From contig CAVOQQ010000008.1 of NCBI GenBank assembly GCA_963698395.1, forward strand, positions 868,001-932,000: a stretch of 64,000 nt of DNA, given 5' to 3'. The notes beneath the pieces are model-generated. The model did not search any database and was not told where the DNA came from. It worked only from the letters and a program-made list of their open reading frames with translations. Positions 1 through 8,658 of this stretch are shown here, piece by piece. The position numbers were made by a program, and so were the translations under genes. Each line of letters opens with the position of its first letter. The first letter of the stretch is position 1. Source of the stretch: JBBQUN01 sp963698395. GTDB lineage: Bacteria > Actinomycetota > Acidimicrobiia > Acidimicrobiales > SZUA-35.

Positions 1-1
1 T

Positions 2-532
2 GCCTTCTCCCTCTTGCTGGGGCTCGCTGCGGGGGGTGAGCCAAACGTGGAGCTGGGGGGTTTCCAGGTCGGGCTCGACGGTCTGCTGCTCGAACTCCGC
101 TTCTTCGCCGTGACGCTCGGGTTGTTGGCCCTCTCGCTGCTGCTCGGTTGGACCACAGCGATGGCCGATCTCCCGGCGGCGGCGAACTGGTTGTTGTTGC
201 CGCTTCGCAAGCTTCGGCTCCCGGTCGACGACGTGGTCGCCGCCCTCACGCTCGCCGTGCGGGCACTCCCGCTGATGGCCGACGAGTTGACGACGACCAG
301 CACGCTGTGGCGGCTGCGGCCGAAGAACCAATCGAACGTGGTCGTCGAGATGGTCGACTTCGCAGCAACGGCCACCACGGCAGCGGTGCGCCGCGCCACC
401 GAGTTGGGAGAGACGATGTTGCGTCGCGGGCCGGTCCGGCCACCCACCAGTCGGGCGTCGTGGGGCGTCGGCGACGCCGTGGTGGTGATCATCACCACGA
501 CGACGATCGCGGCGATGGTCGTGTTGCCCTAG
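2..532 (+). CDS. EcfT-type ECF transporter transmembrane protein, 5' end cut by window edge
   Basis: Reading frame is open to the left edge, so only the C-terminal part (about 177 residues) is present. It shows a hydrophobic segment, then a cytoplasmic stretch with an ALPLMADEL-type motif and a second helix region ending in METMLRRG-like ELGETMLRRG, followed by a last hydrophobic segment. This order is what the C-terminal half of CbiQ/EcfT proteins shows, where the two short Ala-Arg-Gly-like motifs contact the ATPases. The motifs here are degenerate (RRG instead of ARG). EcfT couples two ABC ATPases to a substrate-binding S component for vitamin or metal uptake; partners would lie left of the window. 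It converges on the next gene with a gap of 7 bases. Confidence 0.65.
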   Translation, partial: AFSLLLGLAAGGEPNVELGGFQVGLDGLLLELRFFAVTLGLLALSLLLGWTTAMADLPAAANWLLLPLRKLRLPVDDVVAALTLAVRALPLMADELTTTSTLWRLRPKNQSNVVVEMVDFAATATTAAVRRATELGETMLRRGPVRPPTSRASWGVGDAVVVIITTTTIAAMVVLP

Positions 533-539
533 CTCGTTC

Positions 540-1286
540 CTAGATCAACCCGCCGGCCGGGAGTTCCGCGAGCTGTTCGAGGTCGTGGCCGAACAACAGG
601 CGGCAGCCCTCGTGGACTTGGAGGTGTTGCAGGAGCCGCATGCTCTCGAGCTGCCGATCGGTGTCGTGCCCGAATCCCGGAACGCTCATGGTGGCCAGCA
701 TGCGGGCGAAGTAGATGCAGTCGCCGGTGAGCACCACCGGGCCGGACTCGAGTTCGACGCGCAGCGCCTGGTGCCCGGCCGTGTGGCCGGGCGTCGGAAC
801 GCACCGGATGGCGCCGTCGCCGAAGAGATCGTGCTCACCGTCGATGGTCTGGACGTCGTGACCGTGGTCGAAGTCGTCGGGGTTGTAGATGCCTCGCTCG
901 ACGAGGCGCTGGTCGTGTCCGGCCCGCCACTCCGCCGACTGGATCACGATGCGAGCATCGGGGATCTCGACGGTGCCGCCGGCATGATCGAAGTGCAGAT
1001 GGCTGAACACGATGTGGGTGATGTCGTCGGGCCGAATGCCCGCAGACTCGAGACGTCCGGTCAGTTCCTCACCGGGAGCGAAGACCGGTCGGAAGGCAGC
1101 AGCGGAACGACCGAGGCGGGTGACGTCGTGTTGGAGATCGGCATGCAGCCCGGTGTCGAACAGCACCAAACCCCGCTCGTGTTCGATCAGCCAGCTGATG
1201 ATCGGCAGGGTGACGGTGCCCTCCTCGCCGGTGATGATGCGCAGATCGCTGTCGAGTCGCCCGATCTCGAGTGGAAGCAGCCTCAT
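540..1286 (-). CDS. Metallo-beta-lactamase-fold hydrolase (lactonase-like)
   Basis: 248 residues. The zinc motif SHLHFDH lies at residues 95-101, followed by a later PGHTAGH histidine and a GDCIYF aspartate, the full di-zinc ligand set of the MBL fold. The N-terminus (IISWLIEH, VLFDTGLH) resembles the N-acyl homoserine lactonase/AttM-like branch. Start chosen at the ATG 13 bases downstream of the molybdenum subunit, because the longer frame upstream is out-of-frame overlap with that gene. As the last gene of the minus-strand catabolic run it probably hydrolyses a lactone or ester made by the oxygenase and hydroxylase encoded upstream; the substrate is not known. Confidence 0.8.
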   Translation of the reverse strand: MRLLPLEIGRLDSDLRIITGEEGTVTLPIISWLIEHERGLVLFDTGLHADLQHDVTRLGRSAAAFRPVFAPGEELTGRLESAGIRPDDITHIVFSHLHFDHAGGTVEIPDARIVIQSAEWRAGHDQRLVERGIYNPDDFDHGHDVQTIDGEHDLFGDGAIRCVPTPGHTAGHQALRVELESGPVVLTGDCIYFARMLATMSVPGFGHDTDRQLESMRLLQHLQVHEGCRLLFGHDLEQLAELPAGGLI

Positions 1287-1299
1287 GGTTGTCGTCTCG

Positions 1300-3855
1300 T
1301 CACTGGCGGTCGCTTTCGATGATGCCGGCCAGCTCCAGGATGCGGGTCGGTGGCAGATGTTGCTCGGTGATGCGCACGCCGAGATGGGCGAGCGCGTCTT
1401 CGACGGCGTTGGTGATGGCCGCCGGCGCACCGATCATGCCGCCCTCGCCGACACCGCGGAAGTTCGCCTCGACATCGGACGGCGTTTCGACGTGGTGGAT
1501 CTCGATCTCGGGGATCTCCATGGCGGTGGGGATCAGGTAGTCGACGAAGGTGCCCGTGGTGAAGTTGGCCTCGTCGCTGTAGGCAGCGTGTTCGTAGAAG
1601 ACGGCGCCGACACCTTGGGCGACGCCGCCCCGCACCTGGCCCTCGACGATGGCCGGGTTGATCAGCTCGCCACAGTCTTCGACGACGAGGTAGCGCGGAA
1701 TGGTGACGAAGCCGGTGGTGAGGTCGACCTCGACCCAACACACGTGGGTGGCCACCGACCAGCCGCCGGGGCCCCCGTCGTAGTTGATGTTGCCTTCGAG
1801 CTCTCGATCGACCGAGGCTGCCACCTCGGCGAACGACTTCGAGATGGCAGGCACCCCAACCACGTGGATGTTGCCGTCGGTGATCTCGAGGTCGGTCACC
1901 GAGGCTTCGAGAAGGTTGGCCGCCTCTTCGAGGATCTGCCGCCGAAGGTCACGACTGGAGAACATCACCGAGCCACCACCCATCGGCCCGCCTCGGCTCC
2001 CGCCGGTGCCGATCGGGGTGAAGGTGGTGCGTCGAGTGTCGCCGAAGACCACGTCGACGCTGTCCATCGGCACGCCGAGTTGGTCGGCGGCGATCTGGGC
2101 CAGCGTGGTCTCGTGGCTCTGCCCATGGGGCATCTGGGAGGTGATGACCGCCACGCGGCCATCGGGCTTGAGGACGGCGGTCGATGGTTCACTGCTCAGC
2201 GCGCCGCCACCGGGCAGCACGTGGTCGAGGTAGTCGGGGGGTCCGGGGGCGGCCTCGTGGAAGGTGGCGATGCCAAGGCCAAGGTGGCGGCCCTCCGCTC
2301 GGGCCTTGGCTTGCTCCTCGGCGAAGCTCTCGAGGTCGGCCACTTCGAGCGCCCGCTCGAGTGTGGTGTGGGCCGACATGCGAATGTCGAGCGTTGGGCC
2401 GGTGATCATGGGTGTCGGGAGTTCGGCCATCGTGATCATGTTGCGGCGACGGATCTCGGCGGCACTGATCCCGAGTGCCCGAGCCGTGACGTCGAGCATG
2501 CGTTCTCGGACCCAGGTCTCGTTCGCCCACGGTCCTCGGTAGGCGACGTACTGGGCCTTGTTGGATGCGACGATCCGGGTGCGGAGCCGATACGCGTCCC
2601 AGCGGTAGGTGCCGGGGAACATCACCTTCATGATGCGGGTGAAGAAGGCGGCCCCGAACGGCACCGCCGGGTAGGCCCCCTGGTTCATGACGAGCGAGAC
2701 GTCCATCCCGAGGAGGCGACCGTCGTCGGTCACGGCGATGCGGACGGTCATGTCTTCCTCACGGGCGTGACCCGACACCATCAGGTGCTCGTTGCGATCT
2801 TCGATCCACTTGATCGAGCGGTCGAGCCGCCGCGCCATGGCCGCCACTGCGACGTCTTCTCGCCCGGGGTGGCCCTTCACGCCGAAGGCTCCACCGATGT
2901 CGTCGGCGACCACACTCGGAATGGCACTCGGATCCTTGTCGAGCACGTTCAGGAACGTGCGGCCCATGTGGTTGAGCGTGCTCGGATCTTTCCTGGCCTG
3001 GTAGAGCATCCCGGCGTTGTCGGACTTGCCGAGATCGTCTTTCTTCTCGTTGGCGAAGGCCTTGGCCCCGGCGCCGAAACGCCTCAGCTTGTCTCGCTTG
3101 CCTGCGAGCGAGCGGAGGGAGTCGAGTGCGGATTGTCGCTCGGTCGACATCGCCAGGATCCACCGGAGCGCGTGGCTGGTCTGGGTGGTGGCGTGGAAGA
3201 CCATCGCTCGTTTGCCGTCGACACCGGTGACCATCTCGGCGACGCAGCCGCGGGTCTCCATCGGCTGGTTCGACTGGCGATGGCAGGAGAACGACTCGGT
3301 GATCACCCGGTCGGCGGACGCGAACACGGCATCGATGTCGCCGAAGGTGTCGGTGTGGTCGAACATCACGTTGCCCTTGGCCCGGGGCCAGATGGGCGTC
3401 CGAGCCGAGTTGAGCGCCTGCACGATGGTCGAGATCGCCTCGAGTGGTTCGTAGTCGACGGCAACGAGCTCGGCGGCGTCTTCGCCGACCCGTCGGGACT
3501 CGGCGATGACGACGGCCACGGGATCACCGACATGGCGGACACGATCGACCGCCAGTGCACCGAACAGCGGGTTGTACAGCTTGTCGAGAGGCGACAGCGG
3601 AAGGAACGGGTTCGTGATCTCGGCGAGTTCGGAGCCGGTCATGACCGCAACGACGCCGGGCAGCGCCTCGGCGGCCGAGACGTCGATCGAGCCGATGGTG
3701 GCGTGGGGGAACGGGCTGCGAACGAACACGGCGTGCAGCAGGTCGTCGACGACCAGGTCGTCGATGTAGCGGCCCTCGCCGATGAGCAGCCGTTTGTCTT
3801 CCACCCGCCTGACGCTGGTCCCGACGAGGCGCCCCGGTGTCAGGGAATCACGCAT
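1300..3855 (-). CDS. Molybdenum hydroxylase large subunit (xanthine dehydrogenase/CoxL-like)
   Basis: 851 residues with the molybdopterin-binding layout: GTSVRRVEDKRLLIGEGRY at 12-30, DDIGGAFGVKG at 319-328, an AYRGPW active-site loop at 438-443 and the catalytic-Glu motif GEGG at 803-806. The active-site loop is neither the form I CO dehydrogenase AYRCSFR nor the AYRGAGR of form II, so CO oxidation is unlikely and a ring or aldehyde hydroxylase is more plausible. Residues about 238-314 form a charged, lysine-rich insertion before the FeS-facing loop, longer than in typical CoxL. Start ATG at 3855 overlaps the small subunit stop by 8 bases. Works with the FeS and FAD subunits encoded just upstream. 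Confidence 0.88.
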   Translation of the reverse strand: MRDSLTPGRLVGTSVRRVEDKRLLIGEGRYIDDLVVDDLLHAVFVRSPFPHATIGSIDVSAAEALPGVVAVMTGSELAEITNPFLPLSPLDKLYNPLFGALAVDRVRHVGDPVAVVIAESRRVGEDAAELVAVDYEPLEAISTIVQALNSARTPIWPRAKGNVMFDHTDTFGDIDAVFASADRVITESFSCHRQSNQPMETRGCVAEMVTGVDGKRAMVFHATTQTSHALRWILAMSTERQSALDSLRSLAGKRDKLRRFGAGAKAFANEKKDDLGKSDNAGMLYQARKDPSTLNHMGRTFLNVLDKDPSAIPSVVADDIGGAFGVKGHPGREDVAVAAMARRLDRSIKWIEDRNEHLMVSGHAREEDMTVRIAVTDDGRLLGMDVSLVMNQGAYPAVPFGAAFFTRIMKVMFPGTYRWDAYRLRTRIVASNKAQYVAYRGPWANETWVRERMLDVTARALGISAAEIRRRNMITMAELPTPMITGPTLDIRMSAHTTLERALEVADLESFAEEQAKARAEGRHLGLGIATFHEAAPGPPDYLDHVLPGGGALSSEPSTAVLKPDGRVAVITSQMPHGQSHETTLAQIAADQLGVPMDSVDVVFGDTRRTTFTPIGTGGSRGGPMGGGSVMFSSRDLRRQILEEAANLLEASVTDLEITDGNIHVVGVPAISKSFAEVAASVDRELEGNINYDGGPGGWSVATHVCWVEVDLTTGFVTIPRYLVVEDCGELINPAIVEGQVRGGVAQGVGAVFYEHAAYSDEANFTTGTFVDYLIPTAMEIPEIEIHHVETPSDVEANFRGVGEGGMIGAPAAITNAVEDALAHLGVRITEQHLPPTRILELAGIIESDRQ

Positions 3856-4399
3856 GATCGACTCCTTCGTCGGTGGCAGACGGCGGTGCCGGTTGCAGGA
3901 GGCGGACGGCGGTCTCGACGCCATCGATGATCGAGTGGTAACCGGTGCAGCGACACAGATTGCCGGACAGCTCTTCGCGAATCTCGTCTCGGGTCGGCGA
4001 GGGATTGGTCTCGAGCAGGCAGGCGGCGGTGATGAGGAAGCCTGGCGCACAGAAGGCGCACTGGAAACCGTGCGCATCGTGCATGCCCTGTTGGATCGGG
4101 TGGAGCTCGCCGTCGGTCGCCAGCCCCTCGATGGTGGTGATGTCGGCACCGTCTGCCTGGATCGCCAGCATCAGACAGGAACGGACCGGACGGCCGCCGA
4201 TGGCAACGGTGCAGGCCCCGCAGACGCCGTGCTCACAGCCGAGATGGGTGCCGGTGAGACCGATCTCTTCGCGGATCACTTCGGCCAGGGTGCGTCGCAC
4301 CGAGACGTCGAGATCGTGACGCCGGCCGTTGATGGTGACGCTCAGGGCGATCTGTTGATCACCCCGTTGGTCGGGTTCGGACGGGTTCAGGGTGGTCAT
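3848..4399 (-). CDS. Molybdenum hydroxylase [2Fe-2S] small subunit
   Basis: 183 residues. Two iron-sulfur cluster sites are complete: plant-ferredoxin type Cys55, Cys60, Cys63 and Cys75 (CEHGVCGAC...C), and the C-terminal four-helix type Cys114, Cys117, Cys149 and Cys151 (CAFC...CRC). It passes electrons from the molybdenum site to the FAD subunit. The start ATG at 4399 overlaps the FAD subunit stop as ATGA, so translation is coupled. The much longer open frame upstream (to 4729) is arginine-rich shadow of the FAD gene and is not used. Confidence 0.92.
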   Translation of the reverse strand: MTTLNPSEPDQRGDQQIALSVTINGRRHDLDVSVRRTLAEVIREEIGLTGTHLGCEHGVCGACTVAIGGRPVRSCLMLAIQADGADITTIEGLATDGELHPIQQGMHDAHGFQCAFCAPGFLITAACLLETNPSPTRDEIREELSGNLCRCTGYHSIIDGVETAVRLLQPAPPSATDEGVDHA

Positions 4400-5262
4400 C
4401 GAATGGATCCTGTCGCTTCGCCGAGTGCTTCTGCTGCGAGGATCGCAGCGAGGTGACGCCGATAGGACGTCGAGCCGTGGAGGTCGCCCGGCGGTTCGAG
4501 CGCGGCCGCGGCCGCTCGGGCGGCGGCGGCGAATCCGTCGGGTGATGGCGTCTGACCGATCAGACCCTGCTCGGCATCGTGGGCTCGCACGGGGGTGGCG
4601 CCGACACCGGTGAACGTGAGCGCCACTCGATCGATGGTCCCGGCCTCGTCGAGCCCGACGACAGCGGCAGCACCGACGATGGCGTAGTCCCCGTGCCGAC
4701 GGCTCCGCTCGGTGAAGCCGGCACCGCATCGCTCGCCGCGCGCCGGGAACCGGACCTCGGTGAGCAGCTCGTCGTCACTCAGTGCCGTATCGAGGAAGCC
4801 GGTGAAGAAGTCGGCGGCGGGGATGGCTCGCTCCCCACGCACGCTCCGAGCGATGAGGGTGGCGTCGAGCGCCAGACAGACGGCCGGGAGCTCCGCTGCG
4901 GGGTCGGCATGCGCCAGGCTGCCGCAGACCGTGCCCCGATTGCGGATGGCCCGATGGCCGATGTAGGGCAGGGCACGGGAAACCAGCGGCGCGTGGCTCG
5001 AGAGTGCTGCATGCTCCTCGGCATCGGCATGGCGAACGAGGCACCCGATGCTCGACCCCGTCGCATCGGCGACGATGTGGTCGAGTCCCGGGAGGTTGCC
5101 GATGTCGATCAGGTTCGGTGGCGCGCCGATACGCAAGGCCATGACGGGGAGCAACGACTGTCCGCCGGCCAAGACCTTCGCCTCGTCACCGAGTTCGGCG
5201 AGTAGGGCAACGGCTTCGTCGAGCGATGAGGGGCGGTGATAGGTGAACGGGGGCAGCTTCAT
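4396..5262 (-). CDS. Molybdenum hydroxylase FAD-binding subunit (CoxM-like)
   Basis: 288 residues. The two FAD pyrophosphate motifs of the CoxM/XdhB family are present: AGGQSL at 32-37 and RNRGTVCGSLAHAD at 107-120. The C-terminal part matches the CO dehydrogenase flavoprotein C-terminal domain. It transfers electrons from the FeS subunit to an acceptor. Gene order FAD, FeS, Mo subunit is the common one for this enzyme family. The nitroreductase-family gene lies 45 bases upstream, so all probably share one transcript. Confidence 0.9.
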   Translation of the reverse strand: MKLPPFTYHRPSSLDEAVALLAELGDEAKVLAGGQSLLPVMALRIGAPPNLIDIGNLPGLDHIVADATGSSIGCLVRHADAEEHAALSSHAPLVSRALPYIGHRAIRNRGTVCGSLAHADPAAELPAVCLALDATLIARSVRGERAIPAADFFTGFLDTALSDDELLTEVRFPARGERCGAGFTERSRRHGDYAIVGAAAVVGLDEAGTIDRVALTFTGVGATPVRAHDAEQGLIGQTPSPDGFAAAARAAAAALEPPGDLHGSTSYRRHLAAILAAEALGEATGSIR

Positions 5263-5307
5263 CGCCTGCGACCCTAGTACTGCTGCCGGGGTGGCGAGAT
5301 CAGTCGC

Positions 5308-5991
5308 TCATGGGCCGGTCGAACGGAGGGGATGATCGAAGCTGTCGAGGAAGGCGATCTCCTCGACCGGAAGCCGGCGGAGCTTGGTCGGGAACGGCTT
5401 CGCTGGGTAGCCGGCAACGACGTGGGCGGCGGTGGCGAGTTCGTCGGGGATCCCGAGCAGCTCCTTCACCTGCGGTTCGTACATGCACAGCAGCGTCGTC
5501 AGTGTGGTGGCGACGCCTTCGTTGCGGAGGGCAAGGCAGAGGTTCTGGACGATGGGATAGACCGACGCACCACCGACGATGCTGAGACGCCCCAGGTCGG
5601 TGTCGGTGGGATGGGTCTCGGCCAGATCGGCGCAGGCGACGATGATGGCGGGGTGGTTGGCCATGTTCCGGGCGAAATCGTCGGCCGCGGCGGCGGTGGC
5701 CCTGGAGACTTCGGCCTTGGTGGCCTTGGCGTCGCCGCTCTCGGCCGTGATGGCGTCGCCGGTGCTGGTGGCGAGTTCGTAGTAGGCCGACCACGGCACC
5801 ATGTACCACTCGGCCAGCTGGGCCTTCTTGGCCGGATCGGTCACGATGAGGAATCGGACCGGCTGGCGGTTGCCACCCTGGGGTCCGAAGCGGGCGTTGT
5901 CGACCGCTCGGTACAGCACGTCGTTGGGGATCGGGTCGGGCTTGTAGAAGCGGTTGGCCGGTTGCGAGCGCATGGCGTCGATCAGGTCCAT
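5308..5991 (-). CDS. Nitroreductase-family flavoprotein
   Basis: 227 residues. The FMN-binding NARFGPQGGNRQP segment at 32-44 and a late GYPAKP motif fit the nitroreductase fold. Such enzymes are NAD(P)H-dependent FMN oxidoreductases acting on quinones, nitro groups, enones or flavin. A middle, alanine-rich region (about 80-110) is longer than in minimal family members. It lies 42 bases after the DUF937 gene and 45 bases before the molybdenum hydroxylase FAD gene, so it may reduce an intermediate of the same pathway or supply reduced flavin. Confidence 0.82.
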   Translation of the reverse strand: MDLIDAMRSQPANRFYKPDPIPNDVLYRAVDNARFGPQGGNRQPVRFLIVTDPAKKAQLAEWYMVPWSAYYELATSTGDAITAESGDAKATKAEVSRATAAAADDFARNMANHPAIIVACADLAETHPTDTDLGRLSIVGGASVYPIVQNLCLALRNEGVATTLTTLLCMYEPQVKELLGIPDELATAAHVVAGYPAKPFPTKLRRLPVEEIAFLDSFDHPLRSTGP

Positions 5992-6033
5992 CGGAATCCC
6001 CTTGGAGGTCGGTGACGAGCTTGTCTTAGCACG

Positions 6034-6792
6034 TCAGAATCGCTTGCGGAGGCGGCCGAAACCCTTCTTGGCCAGCGAGCCGCCGGTCTTGACCAACGCG
6101 GTGCCACCCTTCAACGCCGCCGAGGCGCTCGTCTTCGCCACCTTCTTCGTGCGCTCGGATCGAGCCACCTTGGCGGTGGTCGAGGCGATGCCGACGCCCA
6201 CCTTCTTCGTCAACGACAGTGCGCCCCGGCCGACGTCGTTGAGTGCGCTGCCGTCACCGTCGTCGTCGAGCGAGGCGTTGACTCGACCGAGCAGGGCTTG
6301 GGCCCGTCCGGACCGGACTTGGTCGACCGCAACGTCGAGCAGTTTGAGCACCACCACCGCGGTCACGGCGCCGATCGCTGCCTGCGTGATGGCGCTCATC
6401 ACCATGGGGGCCAGCGCCGTGAATCCGAGTCGAACCACCGGAGTGGGGAGACCGGTCGCCGTCGAGACGGTGACGAGGGCCCCGTCGATCTGATCCCCGA
6501 AGACGTGATCGAGAATGGCCATCCCCGGCCCCTTGGAGAAACCGCCACCGAGGAAGGACGCGGCGTTGCCGAGAAGCGAGCCGTCGTGGTCCCTGGCGGC
6601 GGCGTTTGCGATGTTGCCGGCGTCGCCACTCTTCGCGTTGGCCCCGAGCTGCTCGATCAGGACCGGGAGAGCGGACGCGACGAGCTTCTTGGCGTCGTCG
6701 GCATCGATCTCGAGCGAACCGGCGAGTGCCGCGATCGCCCGGTCGTCGAGCGCATCGCTCAGGAGGTCGAGCAGGTCGGGCATGGGTTTCAT
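6034..6792 (-). CDS. DUF937-domain protein
   Basis: 252 residues. The N-terminal 140 residues carry the DUF937 pattern: a short helical repeat (LLDLLSDALDDRAIAALA), then an Asp-Gly-Ser-Leu-Leu-Gly region and a Gly-rich FLGGGFSKGPGM loop before ILDHVFG. A hydrophobic stretch follows (about 125-160), then a very basic, Ala/Lys/Arg-rich tail (about 190-252) ending GRLRKRF. The function of DUF937 is unknown. The ATG overlaps the stop of the preceding monooxygenase gene as ATGA, so it is translated together with it. The basic tail could bind nucleic acid or an acidic surface; this is inference. Confidence 0.72.
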   Translation of the reverse strand: MKPMPDLLDLLSDALDDRAIAALAGSLEIDADDAKKLVASALPVLIEQLGANAKSGDAGNIANAAARDHDGSLLGNAASFLGGGFSKGPGMAILDHVFGDQIDGALVTVSTATGLPTPVVRLGFTALAPMVMSAITQAAIGAVTAVVVLKLLDVAVDQVRSGRAQALLGRVNASLDDDGDGSALNDVGRGALSLTKKVGVGIASTTAKVARSERTKKVAKTSASAALKGGTALVKTGGSLAKKGFGRLRKRF

Positions 6793-8648
6793 CGGACTTC
6801 GTAATCGGCGAGGTCGGCATCGTGGGTCATCGACCAGTAGTCGACCAGCCGCCAGGGCATGACCGAGAAGACCCGACCGGCGGCGTTGCGGTAGTAGGTC
6901 GACATGCCGGGATGGGTCCAGACGAGCTGTTCGTGTTCGTCATCGACACGACGGACGTAGTCGTCGTGGGGTTCCTGACGCACCTCGATCGATCGGGCAC
7001 CTGCCTCGGCCATGGCGGCGAGGGCGGAGGTGATGTAGCGGATCTGGCATTCCGACTGGAAGATCGCACTGCCGCCATGGGCCAGACCGGTGTTGGGGCC
7101 CTGCACACAGAACAGGTTGGGGAAGTTCGGGACCGTGATGCCGAGGTAGGCCGAGGGATTGTCGTCAACCCATGCGTCGGCGAGTCGAACACCGTTGCGG
7201 CCGGTGACATCGAGCTTGGCGGTCATCTCGCCGACCCGGAACCCGGTGGCGAGCACGATGATGTCGTGATCGCGATGGTGGCCGGTCTCGTCGACGATCC
7301 CGCCGGCATCGATGGTGTCGACACCATCGGTCACCAGCTCGACCTGGGGCTTGGTCAGACAGGCGAACCAGCCGTTGTCGAGCAGGATTCGTTTGCCGTA
7401 CGGCGGATAGTCGGGAAGGCAGGCATCGATCAGATCGGGCCGAGTGGCCAGTTCGGAGCGGATGTGCTCGGTCATCTCGACCCGGTGGCGATCGTTGACC
7501 CGATTGAGCGATCGTTCGGGATGGGGCCATTCCGGATCCTTGCGCAGGAGCTGGAGGAGCCCGTCGCCGTAGCGGTACAGCATGGTCATGCGGTACCAGG
7601 CGGCGTAGTACGGCAGGTGCTCGAAGAGATACTGCGAACCGTCGGGGATCGGGTCGTGATAGCGGGGGATGGGTCGGGCCCACTGGGGACTGCGCTGGTA
7701 GATCGTCAGGCCGGTGACCTGGTCGGCGATCGCCGGCACGATCTGCATCGACGAGGCGCCGGTGCCGACCACCGCAACGTGCTTGCCGGCGACGTCGAGG
7801 CCCTCGGGCCACCGGGCGGAATGGAAGATCTCGCCTTCGAAGGTGTCGATGCCGGCGATGGCAGGCACCGACGGTTCGTTCAGCTGACCCACCGCGCTGA
7901 TCAGCACCTTGACCCGGCGCTGCTCGGTGCCGTGCGGCGTTGCGAGGGTGACGTCCCACTGCTGGGCTGCGTCGTCCCAGGTTGCCGAGGTGACGCTGGT
8001 GTCGAAGTCGATGAAGGGGAGGATTCCCGACTCTTCGGCCGACCGAGCCAGGTAGGCCTCGATCTCGGGCTGGGGGGCGAAGTAGCGCGACCACGGGTGG
8101 GGGTCGGTGAAGGAATACGAGTAGGCGTGGTTCGGCGTATCGACTGCCGCTCCGGGGTAGCGGTTGTCTCGCCAGACCCCACCGACCTCGCTCGCCCGCT
8201 CGACGATGGTGAAACGGATGCCGAGGCGCTGGAGCCGCACGCCGAGGGCAATGCCGCTTGCGCCGGCGCCGACGACGAGCACGTCGAGCCCTCGAATGGG
8301 CTTGCTCGGCTTGACGTCACGCGAGACGAAGCCCAGTTCCTCGCGCATCATCGGCGCATACTCGGCGGGGACCTCCTCGCCGAGACACCAGCGCATCATC
8401 TCGAGCATCAGCGCATTGCCGGGATCGTCGATGACCGGTTGGATGTCCATCTCCATCAGCTCGGCCGCGACCACGCGGAGGCGCATCGCCGCCTCGTCGG
8501 ACAGACCGGCCTGCTCGTCGGCGATCAGGTTCACGTCTCGAACGGGTCGGTAGGGGTCGCTGAGCCAGCGTTGATCGCCGGTGAGGTGGAAGACACTCAT
8601 CAGCAGGACACGGAGATCGGCCTGGGCAACGGCAGTGGAGGCAAGCAT
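6789..8648 (-). CDS. Flavin-containing monooxygenase, Baeyer-Villiger type
   Basis: 619 residues. FAD Rossmann motif GAGASG at 127-132, the Baeyer-Villiger fingerprint FEGEIFHSARWP at 270-281 and the NADPH motif GTGASS at 295-300 are all present. The roughly 120-residue N-terminal extension is all-helical in appearance and occurs in one branch of bacterial BVMOs. It should convert a ketone to an ester or lactone with NADPH and O2. The start ATG at 8648 follows the TetR stop by 10 bases; upstream in-frame codons lie inside the TetR gene. Placed between a regulator and lactonase genes, it is likely the ring-opening oxygenase of the pathway. Confidence 0.88.
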   Translation of the reverse strand: MLASTAVAQADLRVLLMSVFHLTGDQRWLSDPYRPVRDVNLIADEQAGLSDEAAMRLRVVAAELMEMDIQPVIDDPGNALMLEMMRWCLGEEVPAEYAPMMREELGFVSRDVKPSKPIRGLDVLVVGAGASGIALGVRLQRLGIRFTIVERASEVGGVWRDNRYPGAAVDTPNHAYSYSFTDPHPWSRYFAPQPEIEAYLARSAEESGILPFIDFDTSVTSATWDDAAQQWDVTLATPHGTEQRRVKVLISAVGQLNEPSVPAIAGIDTFEGEIFHSARWPEGLDVAGKHVAVVGTGASSMQIVPAIADQVTGLTIYQRSPQWARPIPRYHDPIPDGSQYLFEHLPYYAAWYRMTMLYRYGDGLLQLLRKDPEWPHPERSLNRVNDRHRVEMTEHIRSELATRPDLIDACLPDYPPYGKRILLDNGWFACLTKPQVELVTDGVDTIDAGGIVDETGHHRDHDIIVLATGFRVGEMTAKLDVTGRNGVRLADAWVDDNPSAYLGITVPNFPNLFCVQGPNTGLAHGGSAIFQSECQIRYITSALAAMAEAGARSIEVRQEPHDDYVRRVDDEHEQLVWTHPGMSTYYRNAAGRVFSVMPWRLVDYWSMTHDADLADYEVR

Positions 8649-8658
8649 CGGAGGAGTC

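Noticed and set aside
1012..3930. 972-residue open frame on the plus strand opposite the molybdenum hydroxylase
   Set aside because: It is antisense to a gene with clear motifs, is rich in Gly, Asp, His and Arg and has no recognisable domain. Such shadows are expected at this GC content.
3848..4729. 293-residue version of the FeS subunit
   Set aside because: The first 110 residues are arginine- and proline-rich out-of-frame overlap with the FAD subunit; the ATG at 4399 is coupled to its stop.
1300..5262. Aerobic CO dehydrogenase (coxMSL)
   Set aside because: Subunit order fits, but the active-site loop is AYRGPW rather than the AYRCSFR of true form I enzymes.
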